Assembly (NCBI RefSeq): GCF_021605415.1 | Contig: NZ_WKEQ01000009.1 | Location: 1-64,000, forward strand | Direction: 5' to 3' | DNA length: 64,000 nt | Origin: Pseudomonas syringae | Lineage (GTDB): Bacteria > Pseudomonadota > Gammaproteobacteria > Pseudomonadales > Pseudomonadaceae | Shown: positions 19,829 through 29,140 of the stretch, in pieces | How the letters are laid out: every line of letters begins with the position of its first letter | How positions within the stretch are numbered: position 1 is the stretch's first letter | Notes under the pieces: generated by a model | Database searches by the model: none | What the model was told of the DNA's origin: nothing | The model's input: only the letters and a program-made list of their open reading frames with translations | Position numbers and translations under genes: made by a program

Positions 19829-20971
19829 ATGCGTTGGGCGACGTATTTCGCCGTGTTGGCGTCTGTCTTGAGTGTCGGGCTGGCTCTGGGGGTCAGCATG
19901 CCTTTGGTGTCGTTGCGTCTGGAGAGCTGGGGTTATGGCTCGTTCGCCATCGGTGTGATGGCGGCCATGCCGGCGATTGGCGTGCTGCTGGGCGCGAAGA
20001 TTTCCAGTCACTTGGCGGCGCGTTTCGGCACCGCGAACCTGATGCGTCTGTGCCTGTGGGCGGGTGCGCTGTCCATCGGCTTGCTGGCGCTGCTGCCGAG
20101 CTATCCAGTGTGGCTGGTGCTGCGGCTGATGATTGGCGTCATCCTGACCATCGTCTTCATCCTCGGCGAGAGCTGGATCAATCAATTGGTGGTTGAGCAC
20201 TGGCGCGGGCGGCTGGTAGCGCTGTATGGCAGCAGCTATGCGTTGAGTCAGCTGTCGGGCCCGCTATTACTCGGCGCGTTGGGCACGGATCACGATTACG
20301 GGTTCTGGGTCGGCGTCGGGCTGTTGCTGGCATCGCCCTTTCTGCTGTTGGGCCGTAGCGGCGCGCCGAGCAGCGATGCCTGCAGCGTAACGTTCGGTGA
20401 CTTGTGGGGTTTCTGTCGCGAATTGCCAGCCATCGGCTGGGCGGTGTCGCTGTTCGCCGCATTCGAAGCGATGATTCTGACCCTGTTGCCGGTGTATTGC
20501 CTGCGTCAGGGCTTCACGGCGGATATCGCTTTGGCAATGGTCAGCACCGTGGTGGTCGGCGATGCATTGCTGCAACTGCCGATCGGCGCGTTGGCGGACC
20601 GCCTGTCGCGCCGCACCTTGTTTACTGGTTGCGCCGTGGTGTTGATGCTGTCGAGCCTGGCGATTCCGCTGCTGATCGATACCCTGCTGATCTGGCCGTT
20701 ATGGGTATTGTTCGGCGCCAGTGCCGGCGGTCTGTTCACCTTGTCATTGATTCTGATCGGCGAGCGCTACCGCGACGATGCGCTGGTGCGGGCCAATGCC
20801 CACATCGCGCAACTGTGGGGCATCGGCTGCCTGGTCGGGCCGTTGGCGGCGGGGGCGGGCAGTCAATGGATCAGCGGCCATGCGTTACCATTGTTGATGG
20901 CGATCGGCGCATTCGGCCTGGTGATTCTGGTGTCGCGGCAGGGGGCATTCGGGACGGTGCAACCAGCCTGA
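19829..20971 (+). CDS. MFS transporter (12-helix type)
   Basis: A 380-residue inner-membrane carrier of the major facilitator superfamily with about twelve hydrophobic segments and the loop ADRLSRRTLFTG corresponding to the conserved MFS loop motif. The start at ATG 19829 has AGGAG nine bases upstream and gives a hydrophobic first helix; the longer frame does not. Its closest resemblance is to YcaD-type transporters. It lies downstream of kauB, separated by a REPIN. Substrate unknown. Confidence 0.88.
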   Translation: MRWATYFAVLASVLSVGLALGVSMPLVSLRLESWGYGSFAIGVMAAMPAIGVLLGAKISSHLAARFGTANLMRLCLWAGALSIGLLALLPSYPVWLVLRLMIGVILTIVFILGESWINQLVVEHWRGRLVALYGSSYALSQLSGPLLLGALGTDHDYGFWVGVGLLLASPFLLLGRSGAPSSDACSVTFGDLWGFCRELPAIGWAVSLFAAFEAMILTLLPVYCLRQGFTADIALAMVSTVVVGDALLQLPIGALADRLSRRTLFTGCAVVLMLSSLAIPLLIDTLLIWPLWVLFGASAGGLFTLSLILIGERYRDDALVRANAHIAQLWGIGCLVGPLAAGAGSQWISGHALPLLMAIGAFGLVILVSRQGAFGTVQPA

Positions 20972-20983
20972 AATCAAAGACGC

Positions 20984-21021
20984 AGCGTTGCGCACCGCCC
21001 CTTTAGGCGCTGCGCAACGCT
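20984..21021. repeat. Inverted repeat between convergent MFS and phospholipase D-like genes
   Basis: An 11-base-pair perfect stem, AGCGTTGCGCA mirrored by TGCGCAACGCT. The right side continues into CTGCGATCTTTTGATCTT, a sequence that recurs at 42872. It may act as a transcription barrier between the two genes. Confidence 0.6.
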
Positions 21022-21036
21022 GCGATCTTTTGATCT

Positions 21037-22605
21037 TCAAAGCATCCGCTCAAGCCCAACCGAAGTACTGAACCACGCATTAAACCGCCGCCACCAACTC
21101 CCGGGCTCCTTGGTCAGCGTGTGCATCTGCCCGTTGTCCTCGGTTTCCCAGACCACCCGTCCGTCCTGCAATTTCGCCTCGTAACTCAGGCCTGGCGCCA
21201 TGCCTTGTAGCGCCAGTTCGCGCACGTGCTCGGCCAGTTCCGGACTGTCTACCAGCACGCCGACCTCGGTGTTCCACAGCACCGAGCGCGGGTCGAAATT
21301 GAACGAGCCGATGAACGATTTCTGCCGGTCGAAGATCATCGCCTTGCTGTGCAGGCTCGAATCCGAGCCGCGAAATGACTTGCTGTAGAACACGTGCGGC
21401 CCGCTGCCGTAGTTGTCCCCAGGCTGGCGGCGCAGTTCGTAGAGTTTCACGCCATGCTCCAGCAACGCCTTGCGATACGGCGCGTAACCGCCGTGTACGG
21501 CGGGCACGTCCGTGGCTTCCAGTGCGTTGGTCAGCAAGCTCACCGACACCCCGGCATCGGCACGGCCGGTCAGATAAACCAGCCCCGGTTGACCGGGAAC
21601 GAAATAGGCCGAGATCATCATCAGTTCTTTGCTGACATTTCTCAGTTCCGGCGCCAGTTGCGTGGTTAACAACAATTGCGGATCCGGTTCTTCCTTGGCC
21701 AGCACTTTGCTCGGCGCATCCCACAGCGCCTGGTTCCACGCCCAGATCAGTTCGTTGCGCCAGACATCCAGGCGCGGATGCGTGGTGTAAGTCATCAACT
21801 GTTGATACAGCGCGTGATTCTGCTTGCGGGTTTCTTCCAGGGATTCTTCAAGCCGCGTGCGGGTGTTTTGCAGATCCTTGTCGGTCGGGACGCTGGACAG
21901 GAACTCATCGATCGGCTTGCTCAGGGCGCTGTTCCAATACTGGTCGAAGCTGTGCCCCAGTTGTTCCGCCACCGGCCCCACGCTGAGCATGTCGATGTCG
22001 GTGAAATTCAGATTGGGCTCGGCATCGAAATACTCGTCGCCCAGATTGCGCCCGCCGACGATAGCCACACTGTTATCCGCCAGCCACAGCTTGTTATGCA
22101 TGCGTCGATGCTGCAGCGACAGGTTGAACAGGCGGCCGGCGGCGCGGGTCACGCCGGTGCTGCGGCCCAGATGTAACGGGTTGAAAAGACGGATCTGAAT
22201 CTGCGGATGCGCGGCCAGTGTCGCGATGATCCAGTCCAGGCCATCGCTGGTGGTGTCGTCCAGCAAAATGCGGATACGCACGCCGCGGTCGGCGGCCTTG
22301 AGCAGTTCGTCGACAAGCATCCGCGTGCTGATACCGTCGTGGACGATGTAGTACTGCAAATCGAGACTGCTTTGGGCGTTGCGGATCAGCTCGGCGCGGG
22401 CGGCAAATGCTTCACCGCTGTTGGACAGCAAGCGGAAACCGGAGCGCCCCTCATGGGGCGCGGCCTGAGCTTGAACCGAGCGGCCGAATGAGGATTCGTT
22501 CGCGGGCAGGGCCTGGCTGGGCGCTCTGGGAATATCGAGCGTGGCGCAACCAGTGACTAGCGAGGTGAGCAGCAGTACAGGGAGGAGTTTTTTTCCGGTG
22601 CGCAC
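21037..22605 (-). CDS. Phospholipase D family lipoprotein
   Basis: A 522-residue protein with a lipobox (LVTGC, Cys20) and two phospholipase D HKD motifs: the first H170-x-K172-x4-D177 (in MHNKLWLAD, followed by IVGGRN) and the second near residue 415 (HSKAMIFD followed by FIGSFN). This is the cardiolipin synthase-like/ClsC-type arrangement, so phosphatidyl transfer or phospholipid/nucleic-acid phosphodiester cleavage at the envelope is possible. It is convergent with the MFS gene. I recall the same neighbour order in P. aeruginosa. Confidence 0.88.
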   Translation of the reverse strand: MRTGKKLLPVLLLTSLVTGCATLDIPRAPSQALPANESSFGRSVQAQAAPHEGRSGFRLLSNSGEAFAARAELIRNAQSSLDLQYYIVHDGISTRMLVDELLKAADRGVRIRILLDDTTSDGLDWIIATLAAHPQIQIRLFNPLHLGRSTGVTRAAGRLFNLSLQHRRMHNKLWLADNSVAIVGGRNLGDEYFDAEPNLNFTDIDMLSVGPVAEQLGHSFDQYWNSALSKPIDEFLSSVPTDKDLQNTRTRLEESLEETRKQNHALYQQLMTYTTHPRLDVWRNELIWAWNQALWDAPSKVLAKEEPDPQLLLTTQLAPELRNVSKELMMISAYFVPGQPGLVYLTGRADAGVSVSLLTNALEATDVPAVHGGYAPYRKALLEHGVKLYELRRQPGDNYGSGPHVFYSKSFRGSDSSLHSKAMIFDRQKSFIGSFNFDPRSVLWNTEVGVLVDSPELAEHVRELALQGMAPGLSYEAKLQDGRVVWETEDNGQMHTLTKEPGSWWRRFNAWFSTSVGLERML

Positions 22606-22909
22606 GTCGCAGTCTCAAATCGAGGCGGGAAAAGGGAGTATGGCATGAGCACTGGCCAGCGGTTTTATGGCGCTCATCCCATACAGCAGGTGTGATTGAT
22701 TAGTCACCGAAGCGTAGGAACAAGTTCGCTGATTACTTTGGACTATCCGTCTAGTCGTCGTTTCCATCTTTTATTGAAGCAATTTCCTACAGACGTGTGT
22801 TTATAAAATCGGAATTATCGGCTTGCTTTTTATGCCTGCTGTTTAAGTTTGGTGTAACTAAAAATGTTGTTGATTAGTTATTTCTACATATATTTAAAGG
22901 TGACAAGAC
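22606..22909. other. AT-rich gene-free region before the first fimbrial operon
   Basis: About 300 bases between the divergent phospholipase-like gene and the first pilin gene, markedly AT-rich over its last 130 bases. It must carry the fimbrial promoter. TATAAA occurs at 22802-22807, but no -35 lies at proper spacing, so I do not fix a promoter. The pilin start has AAAGGTG eight bases upstream. Confidence 0.5.
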
Positions 22910-23560
22910 ATGAGAAAAATAACCCGGTTAGTTGCACTCGCTGCGGCCCTGTCGCCAACGATCGTAATGGCCGAAAGCGTTGAACTTAATGTTGTCGGCA
23001 CGATCATTCCAACCTCCTGCATTCCGGCATTTGCCGGCGGTGGAACGGTTGATCTGCGCAAGATTTCGGCGGCTACGCTGAATCAGACCACGCAAACGCT
23101 GTTGAACGAACATGATATTTCTTTGCACATCAACTGTGATGCGCCAGCGCCTGTTGAAGTTTCAGTCCGGGATAATCGTTCGGCGACGAAGTTGCCCGGT
23201 ATCAATGATGGCGCTGGCAACAGTGACGCAACGCTGTTTTATGGGATTGGCGAAATAAACGGTACACGTATCGGTGGTTTTGCCTTGCGTCACGGCGTTC
23301 CGGAGACCGACGGCACCGCTCAAACCCTGTTGACCCGCACGCTGGCAGCGCCCGCCTGGCAACTGCCGTTGACGCGTCTGGTCGCTAATGCCCCGGCGCT
23401 CTATTCCTGGGGCACCAATGCTGCGGCAGGCCCGGTCGCTGCACGCCATCATGGTTTCCCGATGAGCCTGCTGCCGATCATTGGCCCAAGCAACAATCTG
23501 CCCATCGCCGATGAAATCCCGCTCGATGGCTCCGTGACCTTCGACATGTTCTATCTCTGA
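22910..23560 (+). CDS. DUF1120-type fimbrial subunit, operon 1
   Basis: A 216-residue exported protein: signal peptide ending VMA (about residue 21), then an alternating hydrophobic strand (VELNVVGTIIPTSC), a cysteine pair C37/C76 and a C-terminal aromatic strand FDMFYL. Those features match chaperone-usher pilins, which lose a strand filled by chaperone or next subunit. It is homologous to the subunit at 27601, with the same Cys positions. First gene of a four-gene set; probably the main subunit by position. Confidence 0.85.
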   Translation: MRKITRLVALAAALSPTIVMAESVELNVVGTIIPTSCIPAFAGGGTVDLRKISAATLNQTTQTLLNEHDISLHINCDAPAPVEVSVRDNRSATKLPGINDGAGNSDATLFYGIGEINGTRIGGFALRHGVPETDGTAQTLLTRTLAAPAWQLPLTRLVANAPALYSWGTNAAAGPVAARHHGFPMSLLPIIGPSNNLPIADEIPLDGSVTFDMFYL

Positions 23561-23662
23561 CGTCTGTTTGAAACCGGCGTGCTCGTGACGCGCCGGAACT
23601 CTTTTCGTGTTCAGGCATTGGCCGGTGCTCCGGATGGGTGCCTGAGTGGCTGGAATATCTCG

Positions 23663-24376
23663 ATGCTCATATCAAACAAGAGGCGGCGCCTGCAGGAGTG
23701 GGCGCTGTGCCTGTCGGTGATGCTGCCCATAACGGCGGTCAATGCCGCCGGCATGGTGCCGCAAACACCAGTGCTGGTGGTGGAGGAAAGCACGGGCGAG
23801 GCGACCATGAACGTCAGAAACACCGACAGTCGTCCGGCGCTGCTTTACACCAGTATCGAAAACATCGAGCAGGATGATAAATCCTTGCTGGTGTTCACCC
23901 CGCCGATTGCCCGCGTCGAAGCCGGTAGTGTCCAACAGGTGCGGTTCATCTTGCAGAGTGCTGAACCGTTGCAGACCGAGCGTTTGAAGCGGGTCATCTT
24001 CGAAGGCATCAGCCCGGTGGCCGGCACGGACGGTGCGCGGGTCAGTCTGGGTGTGCGGCAGAACCTGCCGGTCATCCTGCGCCCGGCCGGACTGGCGCGT
24101 GAAAGAAAACCCTGGACGCGGCTGAGCTGGAGGGCCACGGCCGGCGGTCTGCAGGTGCACAATCCCAGCCCTTATGTGGTTCGGCTGGGCAAAGCCGTTG
24201 TGCCGCTGCCGGGCGCGTCATCGGTGAATTTGCCGCGCACTTACATTTTGCCGGGTGAGCGTCTCGACGTTGATCTGCCCCTGACCTCCGCTGTGCGGAT
24301 CATGAGCGTGCGGATCTTTCCGGCGACCACTTACGGCTTTGCTGTCGACCAATACGACGCACCGGTGGCCCGCTAA
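23663..24376 (+). CDS. Periplasmic fimbrial chaperone, operon 1
   Basis: A 237-residue PapD-like chaperone. After a signal peptide (about residues 1-29), the first immunoglobulin domain starts AGMVPQTPVLVVEES; it has RVEAGSVQQVRFIL and the long loop ERLKRVIFEGI, which delimit the donor-strand G1 region. The second domain ends FPATTYGFAV. The ATG at 23663 has a weak ribosome site; an in-frame start further upstream would add residues unlike a signal peptide. The stop overlaps the usher ATG by one base, showing translational coupling. Confidence 0.87.
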   Translation: MLISNKRRRLQEWALCLSVMLPITAVNAAGMVPQTPVLVVEESTGEATMNVRNTDSRPALLYTSIENIEQDDKSLLVFTPPIARVEAGSVQQVRFILQSAEPLQTERLKRVIFEGISPVAGTDGARVSLGVRQNLPVILRPAGLARERKPWTRLSWRATAGGLQVHNPSPYVVRLGKAVVPLPGASSVNLPRTYILPGERLDVDLPLTSAVRIMSVRIFPATTYGFAVDQYDAPVAR

Positions 24377-26796
24377 TGTGGATCGCGCTATGTCGCGTCG
24401 TGCTGATGCTGATGGCGAGTGGTTTCAATGTCCTCCGGGCGAGCGAGTCGGTGGCTTTCGACGTCCAGCTGCTCAAGGATCGGGGCATCGACCCGGCGTT
24501 GGCCGCGCACTTTCGCGACGCGCCGCGTTTTGCAAAGGGTTCGCGCTCCGTGGCCCTTGAAGTCAATGGACAGCCGAAGGGGCGCGTCCGGATGACGTTC
24601 GACGATGACGGTCAGTTGTGTCTTGAGCCGGATTTATTGAAGGCTGCCGGCATCCTTGCGCCTTCGACAAAACAGCCGCAAACCGGGCCTTGCCCGACCA
24701 TGACCGAGGCCTTTGCGGCGGCAACCGTGCAGTTACTGCCGGGCAAGGAGCAGGTCGATCTGCTCATGCCCACCGATGCGCTTGAATCGCCGGGGCAACT
24801 GCCGACCGACTTTGCCACGGGCGGCGTGGCGGGCCTGTTCAACTACGACGCATTGCTGGTGAACAGTCAGCTCGACGGCCAACGTAATGAATATCGAAGC
24901 CTGGGTTCGGAGATCGGTTTGAACGCCGGAAACTGGATGCTGCGCAGTCGCCAGTCCTACACGGCGATGTCCGATAGCTCGCGGTTCGAACATATGTATG
25001 CCTACGGCTCGCGAACCCTCGAAGCCTTTGCGACCAACGTCCAGATCGGCCAGTTGAACCTGGCCTCGCCCTTGTTTGCCGGTGAGGCATTTAATGGTGT
25101 GCAATTCTCGCCGGAAAGCGCCATCGCTCGATCACAAGCCGCGAGCAGCGGGCCTCGCGCACAAATGGAAGGGGTGGCATATTCGCCGGCGCGCGTCGAA
25201 GTCCGGCAGAACGGGGTGATGATTTACACCACACTGGTGCCAAGTGGGCCGTTCACCTTGCGTGCGCTGCCGCTGTTGAGCACTCAGCTTGATCTCGACG
25301 TCACTGTGCATGAGCAGGATGGGCAAATCCGTCGGTTCCGGGTGCCGGCGGCGAGCCTCGATCAGCGGGCGCTGGACAGTCCACCGGGTTTCAATCTGGC
25401 GTTGGGGCGAGTGCGGCGCATGGGCTCGGATGATCGGCGGGCTCCCTCGTTCGCAACGCTCAGTCAGGACTGGAACTGGGCGCCAAACCTCCGTGTGACC
25501 GCTGGCGCTCTCGCCGGAACCGACTATGGGTCGGCAGGCTGGGGGCTTCAGCAGCAGTGGTCGACAGGCTTCACTGCCGGGGTGCGACAGGTGCTGTCCA
25601 GCGAACGCGCCGAAGGCCTGATCGGCAGCCAGTGGCAATTGACCCTCGGCGCGGCGTTGTCGCCGAGGTTGTCGACCAGTTTGATCGCCATCCGCCAGAG
25701 CCCGGGCTTTCGTACGTTGTCGGACACTGGCTGGGATCACGAGCTGGCGCGAGCGACTTCCCGCAGTCTCGAACAATGGGTGTTTTCGTTGAATGGGTCG
25801 ACCGATTACGGCGCGTTCGGAGCGACCGTTTCACGTTTTTCAAGCGTCGACGAACCGCCGCAATCCCGTTGGGGGCTGTCTTGGTCGCGAACGTTGCCGG
25901 AACGCATCAGCGTGTCGTTGAGTGTGGAACGCGACATCGGCAACTCCGCCCGGCGTCAAGGTAGCGCCGCCTATCTGACGCTCGGTGTGCCGTTGGGTGG
26001 TCAGAAGCGATTGCGCGGTTATGTGCGCAGTGATCAGCGTTCTGGCGTGCGTACGGGGTTGGCGATGAGCGATGTGGTCAGCGAAACCCTGGCCTACAGC
26101 GTTAATGCCGAGCGGCGCGCTAACGCCGCGACAGCGTTCGGCGCACGCCTCAACGCCTTGCCCAGATATACCAGCCTGGATCTGGGTTTCAGCCAGCGAT
26201 CCGGCGTGACTGAATTCGATGCCGGACTGCGCGGCGGCGTGGCGTTCCATCGTGATGGCGCAACCCTTTCGCCGTACCCGTTGCGCGATACCTTTGGTGT
26301 CCTCAAGGCCGGCGACCGGGCCGGACTGAAAGTGCACACGCCGCAAGGCCCGGTCTGGACGGATGGCCTGGGGCGCGCGGTGGCGGCGAGCCTGCCGGCT
26401 TACTCGTTGACGCGGCTGGAAGTCGACCCGGCCAGCCTGGCGCGTAACGTCGAAGCACTCAACGGTTTTCACGAAGTGGAAGCCGGGCGCGGCTCGGTGC
26501 AGCACCTGGATTTTTCCGTCGTCACTGTGCGCCGGTTATTGCTCAAAGCGATGACGGTGGATCGCAAATCATTGCCCGAAGGCTTGACCGTCGAGGACGA
26601 GCAAGGTCGTTACCTGACCTCGGTGCTGGAGGCCGGCAGCATTTACCTGCCAGACATCAAGGCTGGGCAAAGCCTGCATGTGCAGTTGCCTGACGCCACT
26701 CGCTGCGTATTGAAATTCACCATGGCCGAAGCGCCCGACCCTCATGCACTGCTCGAAAATGTCGACGCCACGTGCCATCCCTTGAACCTGTCCTGA
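24376..26796 (+). CDS. Outer-membrane fimbrial usher (TcfC/CooC-like), operon 1
   Basis: An 806-residue usher with signal peptide, an N-terminal periplasmic domain that recruits chaperone-subunit pairs (starting FDVQLLKDRGIDPALAAHF), a long beta-barrel region with a plug, the segment GPFTLRALPLLSTQLDLDV, and C-terminal periplasmic domains with SLPAYSLTRLEVDP and two cysteines near the end (RCVLKF...ATCHP). It resembles ushers of class 5/CS1-type pili rather than FimD/PapC. Its ATG overlaps the chaperone stop. Confidence 0.85.
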   Translation: MWIALCRVVLMLMASGFNVLRASESVAFDVQLLKDRGIDPALAAHFRDAPRFAKGSRSVALEVNGQPKGRVRMTFDDDGQLCLEPDLLKAAGILAPSTKQPQTGPCPTMTEAFAAATVQLLPGKEQVDLLMPTDALESPGQLPTDFATGGVAGLFNYDALLVNSQLDGQRNEYRSLGSEIGLNAGNWMLRSRQSYTAMSDSSRFEHMYAYGSRTLEAFATNVQIGQLNLASPLFAGEAFNGVQFSPESAIARSQAASSGPRAQMEGVAYSPARVEVRQNGVMIYTTLVPSGPFTLRALPLLSTQLDLDVTVHEQDGQIRRFRVPAASLDQRALDSPPGFNLALGRVRRMGSDDRRAPSFATLSQDWNWAPNLRVTAGALAGTDYGSAGWGLQQQWSTGFTAGVRQVLSSERAEGLIGSQWQLTLGAALSPRLSTSLIAIRQSPGFRTLSDTGWDHELARATSRSLEQWVFSLNGSTDYGAFGATVSRFSSVDEPPQSRWGLSWSRTLPERISVSLSVERDIGNSARRQGSAAYLTLGVPLGGQKRLRGYVRSDQRSGVRTGLAMSDVVSETLAYSVNAERRANAATAFGARLNALPRYTSLDLGFSQRSGVTEFDAGLRGGVAFHRDGATLSPYPLRDTFGVLKAGDRAGLKVHTPQGPVWTDGLGRAVAASLPAYSLTRLEVDPASLARNVEALNGFHEVEAGRGSVQHLDFSVVTVRRLLLKAMTVDRKSLPEGLTVEDEQGRYLTSVLEAGSIYLPDIKAGQSLHVQLPDATRCVLKFTMAEAPDPHALLENVDATCHPLNLS

Positions 26797-26809
26797 TCGA
26801 GCACTCGTC

Positions 26810-27337
26810 ATGAAGCCAACTGTCATTGCCGGCGCGCTGGCGTGTCTGACATCCCTTACGGTCGTCGCGGAAGATGCCTGTCAGATGTCGCTGCTGTCGG
26901 CGCAGATTGATTACGGCGCGGCGACCCGTGCCGAATTGCAGGCACGGTCGATGGCGGAAAACCGCAACGCCAGCTTCGGCGTGCGATCCGTGCAACTGCG
27001 GATTCAGTGCGCGGTTGCTCAAGCGATGCCGTTGAGATTTATCGCACCCATGGCGGATGCCACCGGCTATCGCTGGAGCGCAGGCAGCTTGCAGGTTCGG
27101 GTGGTCGCCGCGCGGCTGGACGGTGCGAGGGTGCAATGGCGGTTTGACGCAAGTGAAGCAGTCGAAGGCAACTGGCTGCGACCCGGCGATCGAATGGTTC
27201 CGTGGCTTTCGGGGGCTCCAGCCATCGGCAGACATCTGGACGTGGAACTGGAAGTCAGCGCAAGCGTGAATGAGTCATCGAGCAGAGTCGCCGACCTGAC
27301 GCGCTACGAGGGTCACGGCACGTTTCAACTCGATTGA
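26810..27337 (+). CDS. Minor or tip fimbrial subunit-like protein, operon 1
   Basis: A 175-residue exported protein (signal peptide to about residue 20) with a cysteine pair (C24 and a second in LRIQCAV), the segment IDYGAATRAELQAR and the end TRYEGHGTFQLD. The layout is that of a spore-coat U/minor pilin-like beta protein. It is 13 bases after the usher stop and is homologous to the last gene of operon 2 (31606). A tip-adhesin role is inference from position. Confidence 0.72.
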   Translation: MKPTVIAGALACLTSLTVVAEDACQMSLLSAQIDYGAATRAELQARSMAENRNASFGVRSVQLRIQCAVAQAMPLRFIAPMADATGYRWSAGSLQVRVVAARLDGARVQWRFDASEAVEGNWLRPGDRMVPWLSGAPAIGRHLDVELEVSASVNESSSRVADLTRYEGHGTFQLD

Positions 27338-27600
27338 GCGTCGTGCCGTGCAGAGCGGTTTGTAGTTCATGACTGTCGGCAATACGCGGGTTTTTCAACG
27401 CGATGGCGAATCTTCTGGCTCACAACAGCTACGTCTTCAAGCGATTTTTCCAATGCCCCTTGTTAACTCTCCTTACATCGAAACATTGAGCCAATCGCAA
27501 TAATGGCACCGCTGAATTTGTGAGAGGACATTTCTTGTTCTCCAGCCAGATAAAGCGAAATCCAATGTCATCCTTTGGTTCTTATGGAGTGAGAATTCTC

Positions 27601-28260
27601 ATGCGCAATACTTTTCGTGCAATCGCATTCGCCGGCGCTGTCTGCCCGGCCATGGTTCTGGCCGACGGTGCCGATCTGACCATCACCGGCACCATCATTC
27701 CTACTTCCTGCACCCCGGCGTTTTCCGGCGGCAATACGGTGCATCTGGGCGATATCACGGCTGCGTCGTTGAATCGCGACCGACAAACCGAGCTGCAAAA
27801 CCGCAACCTTACCCTGAGTATCAGCTGCTCGGCCTCCGCGCCGATGGCCATCAAAGTGCACGACAACCAGGCGCACACCCAACGGCCAGGCACTGTCGTC
27901 GACGGCACCAGCTGGGCGATGTACATCTACGGGATCGGCGAGGTTGCCGGGAAAAAAATCGGTGGCTATGGCCTGCGGTTCGGAGCACCCGTCGTCGATG
28001 GCGAGCCTTCACTCGTGATGTACAAACAGGGCGATGCGGCCAATTGGGAACTGCCGGCGACCGCGACGCTGCTGGGAAAAAACTATGAATCCAATCTGCG
28101 TTATTCCTGGGGCAAGAGCACGGCCGCCGGCCCGCTGCCCGGCGTCGTGCATAGCTTCCCGATAACGCTGGTGCCAGTCATCGGCCCTGCAGATGATCTG
28201 CCGATCACCAATGAGATCGCGCTCAACGGCTCGGCCACATTCGAGTTGCTGTACCTCTGA
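27601..28260 (+). CDS. DUF1120-type fimbrial subunit, operon 2
   Basis: A 219-residue paralogue of the subunit at 22910, sharing TGTIIPTSC at the same position, the C37/C76 pair, the segment IYGIGEVAGKKIGGYGLR and the C-terminal FELLYL strand. The signal peptide ends near residue 21 (VLA). The ATG at 27601 has GGAGTGAG upstream; the longer frame upstream is not signal-like. About 260 non-coding bases separate it from operon 1, so it may have its own promoter. Confidence 0.85.
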   Translation: MRNTFRAIAFAGAVCPAMVLADGADLTITGTIIPTSCTPAFSGGNTVHLGDITAASLNRDRQTELQNRNLTLSISCSASAPMAIKVHDNQAHTQRPGTVVDGTSWAMYIYGIGEVAGKKIGGYGLRFGAPVVDGEPSLVMYKQGDAANWELPATATLLGKNYESNLRYSWGKSTAAGPLPGVVHSFPITLVPVIGPADDLPITNEIALNGSATFELLYL

Positions 28261-28432
28261 CGGATAGCGCTATTGAAGGAACGTCAGCAGGTTTGATGCG
28301 CTGACGCTCCGTCGATAGGCATTCGACACGTGACGGCCTCTCTCGGGCCATTCCATCACCGATCATTGCAAATGGGCGCGCTCCGCGCTCCGGCTCCGGG
28401 CCGGCAGCGGACGCTCGCCTGTGGAAAAAACC

Positions 28433-29140
28433 ATGAATGTCATCGTGCGATACCTGATCGCCAGTTTGCTGTTGCTTGCCTTTTGGGCGCCGGGTTCGCT
28501 CCGCGCGGCCGGCATGGTGCCCGAAACACCGATTGTGATTCTGGATGAGGGCTTGGGCGAGGCGGGAATAAACGTCTTCAACAGCGAGACGCATCCGGCG
28601 TTGCTGCACACCTCGATTGAAGATGTCCCGGAAGACACCGAGCCGCTGTTGTTGCTGACACCGCCCGTTGCGCGGGTGGAACCTGGCGCCACGCAACGGG
28701 TGCGGTTCATTTTGCGCAGCGCCGAGCCGTTGCAGACCGAACGGCTCAAGCGCGTCGTCTTCGAGGGGATTGCGCCTCAGGATTCGACGGGCAAGGCGCA
28801 AGTCAGCCTCAGTGTGCGGCAGAACATCCCGGCGATCCTGCGGCCGGCCAAATTGCCGGTCGACGCCGAGCCGTGGAAACATTTGGTCTGGACGCGCAGC
28901 GGTGAGCAGATACAGGTCAGTAATCCCAGCCCTTACGTGGTGCGTCTCGGCCATTCGGTGCTGTTGCTGCCGGACAAAACGGAAATGGATCTGGGCCGCA
29001 CCTACGTGTTGCCCGGGGAAAAACTGATGTTGAGCGGCGCGGCCGTCACGGGTGAAACACCCACCGGCGTACGACTGTTTCCGGTGACCACTTACGGATT
29101 TGCCGTTGCCAATCATGACGCCGCGATGGTGCCGGACTGA
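28433..29140 (+). CDS. Periplasmic fimbrial chaperone, operon 2
   Basis: A 235-residue chaperone homologous to that at 23663 throughout (AGMVPETPIVIL; RVEPGATQRVRFILRSAEP; ERLKRVVFEGI; FPVTTYGFAV). The signal peptide covers about residues 1-25. I chose ATG 28433; a GTG four codons upstream is an alternative. The TGA overlaps the usher ATG by one base exactly as in operon 1, so the coupling is conserved between duplicates. Confidence 0.87.
   Translation: MNVIVRYLIASLLLLAFWAPGSLRAAGMVPETPIVILDEGLGEAGINVFNSETHPALLHTSIEDVPEDTEPLLLLTPPVARVEPGATQRVRFILRSAEPLQTERLKRVVFEGIAPQDSTGKAQVSLSVRQNIPAILRPAKLPVDAEPWKHLVWTRSGEQIQVSNPSPYVVRLGHSVLLLPDKTEMDLGRTYVLPGEKLMLSGAAVTGETPTGVRLFPVTTYGFAVANHDAAMVPD

Noticed and set aside
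18035..20200. Very long minus-strand open frame (721 codons) opposite kauB and the MFS gene
   Set aside because: It is antisense to two clear genes and its Gln/His/Arg-rich composition is typical of shadow frames in high-GC DNA; no domain recognised.
22741..22830. Promoter for the first fimbrial operon at TATAAA 22802
   Set aside because: The nearest -35-like hexamer (TTGAAG) is 22 bases away, too far for a normal promoter.
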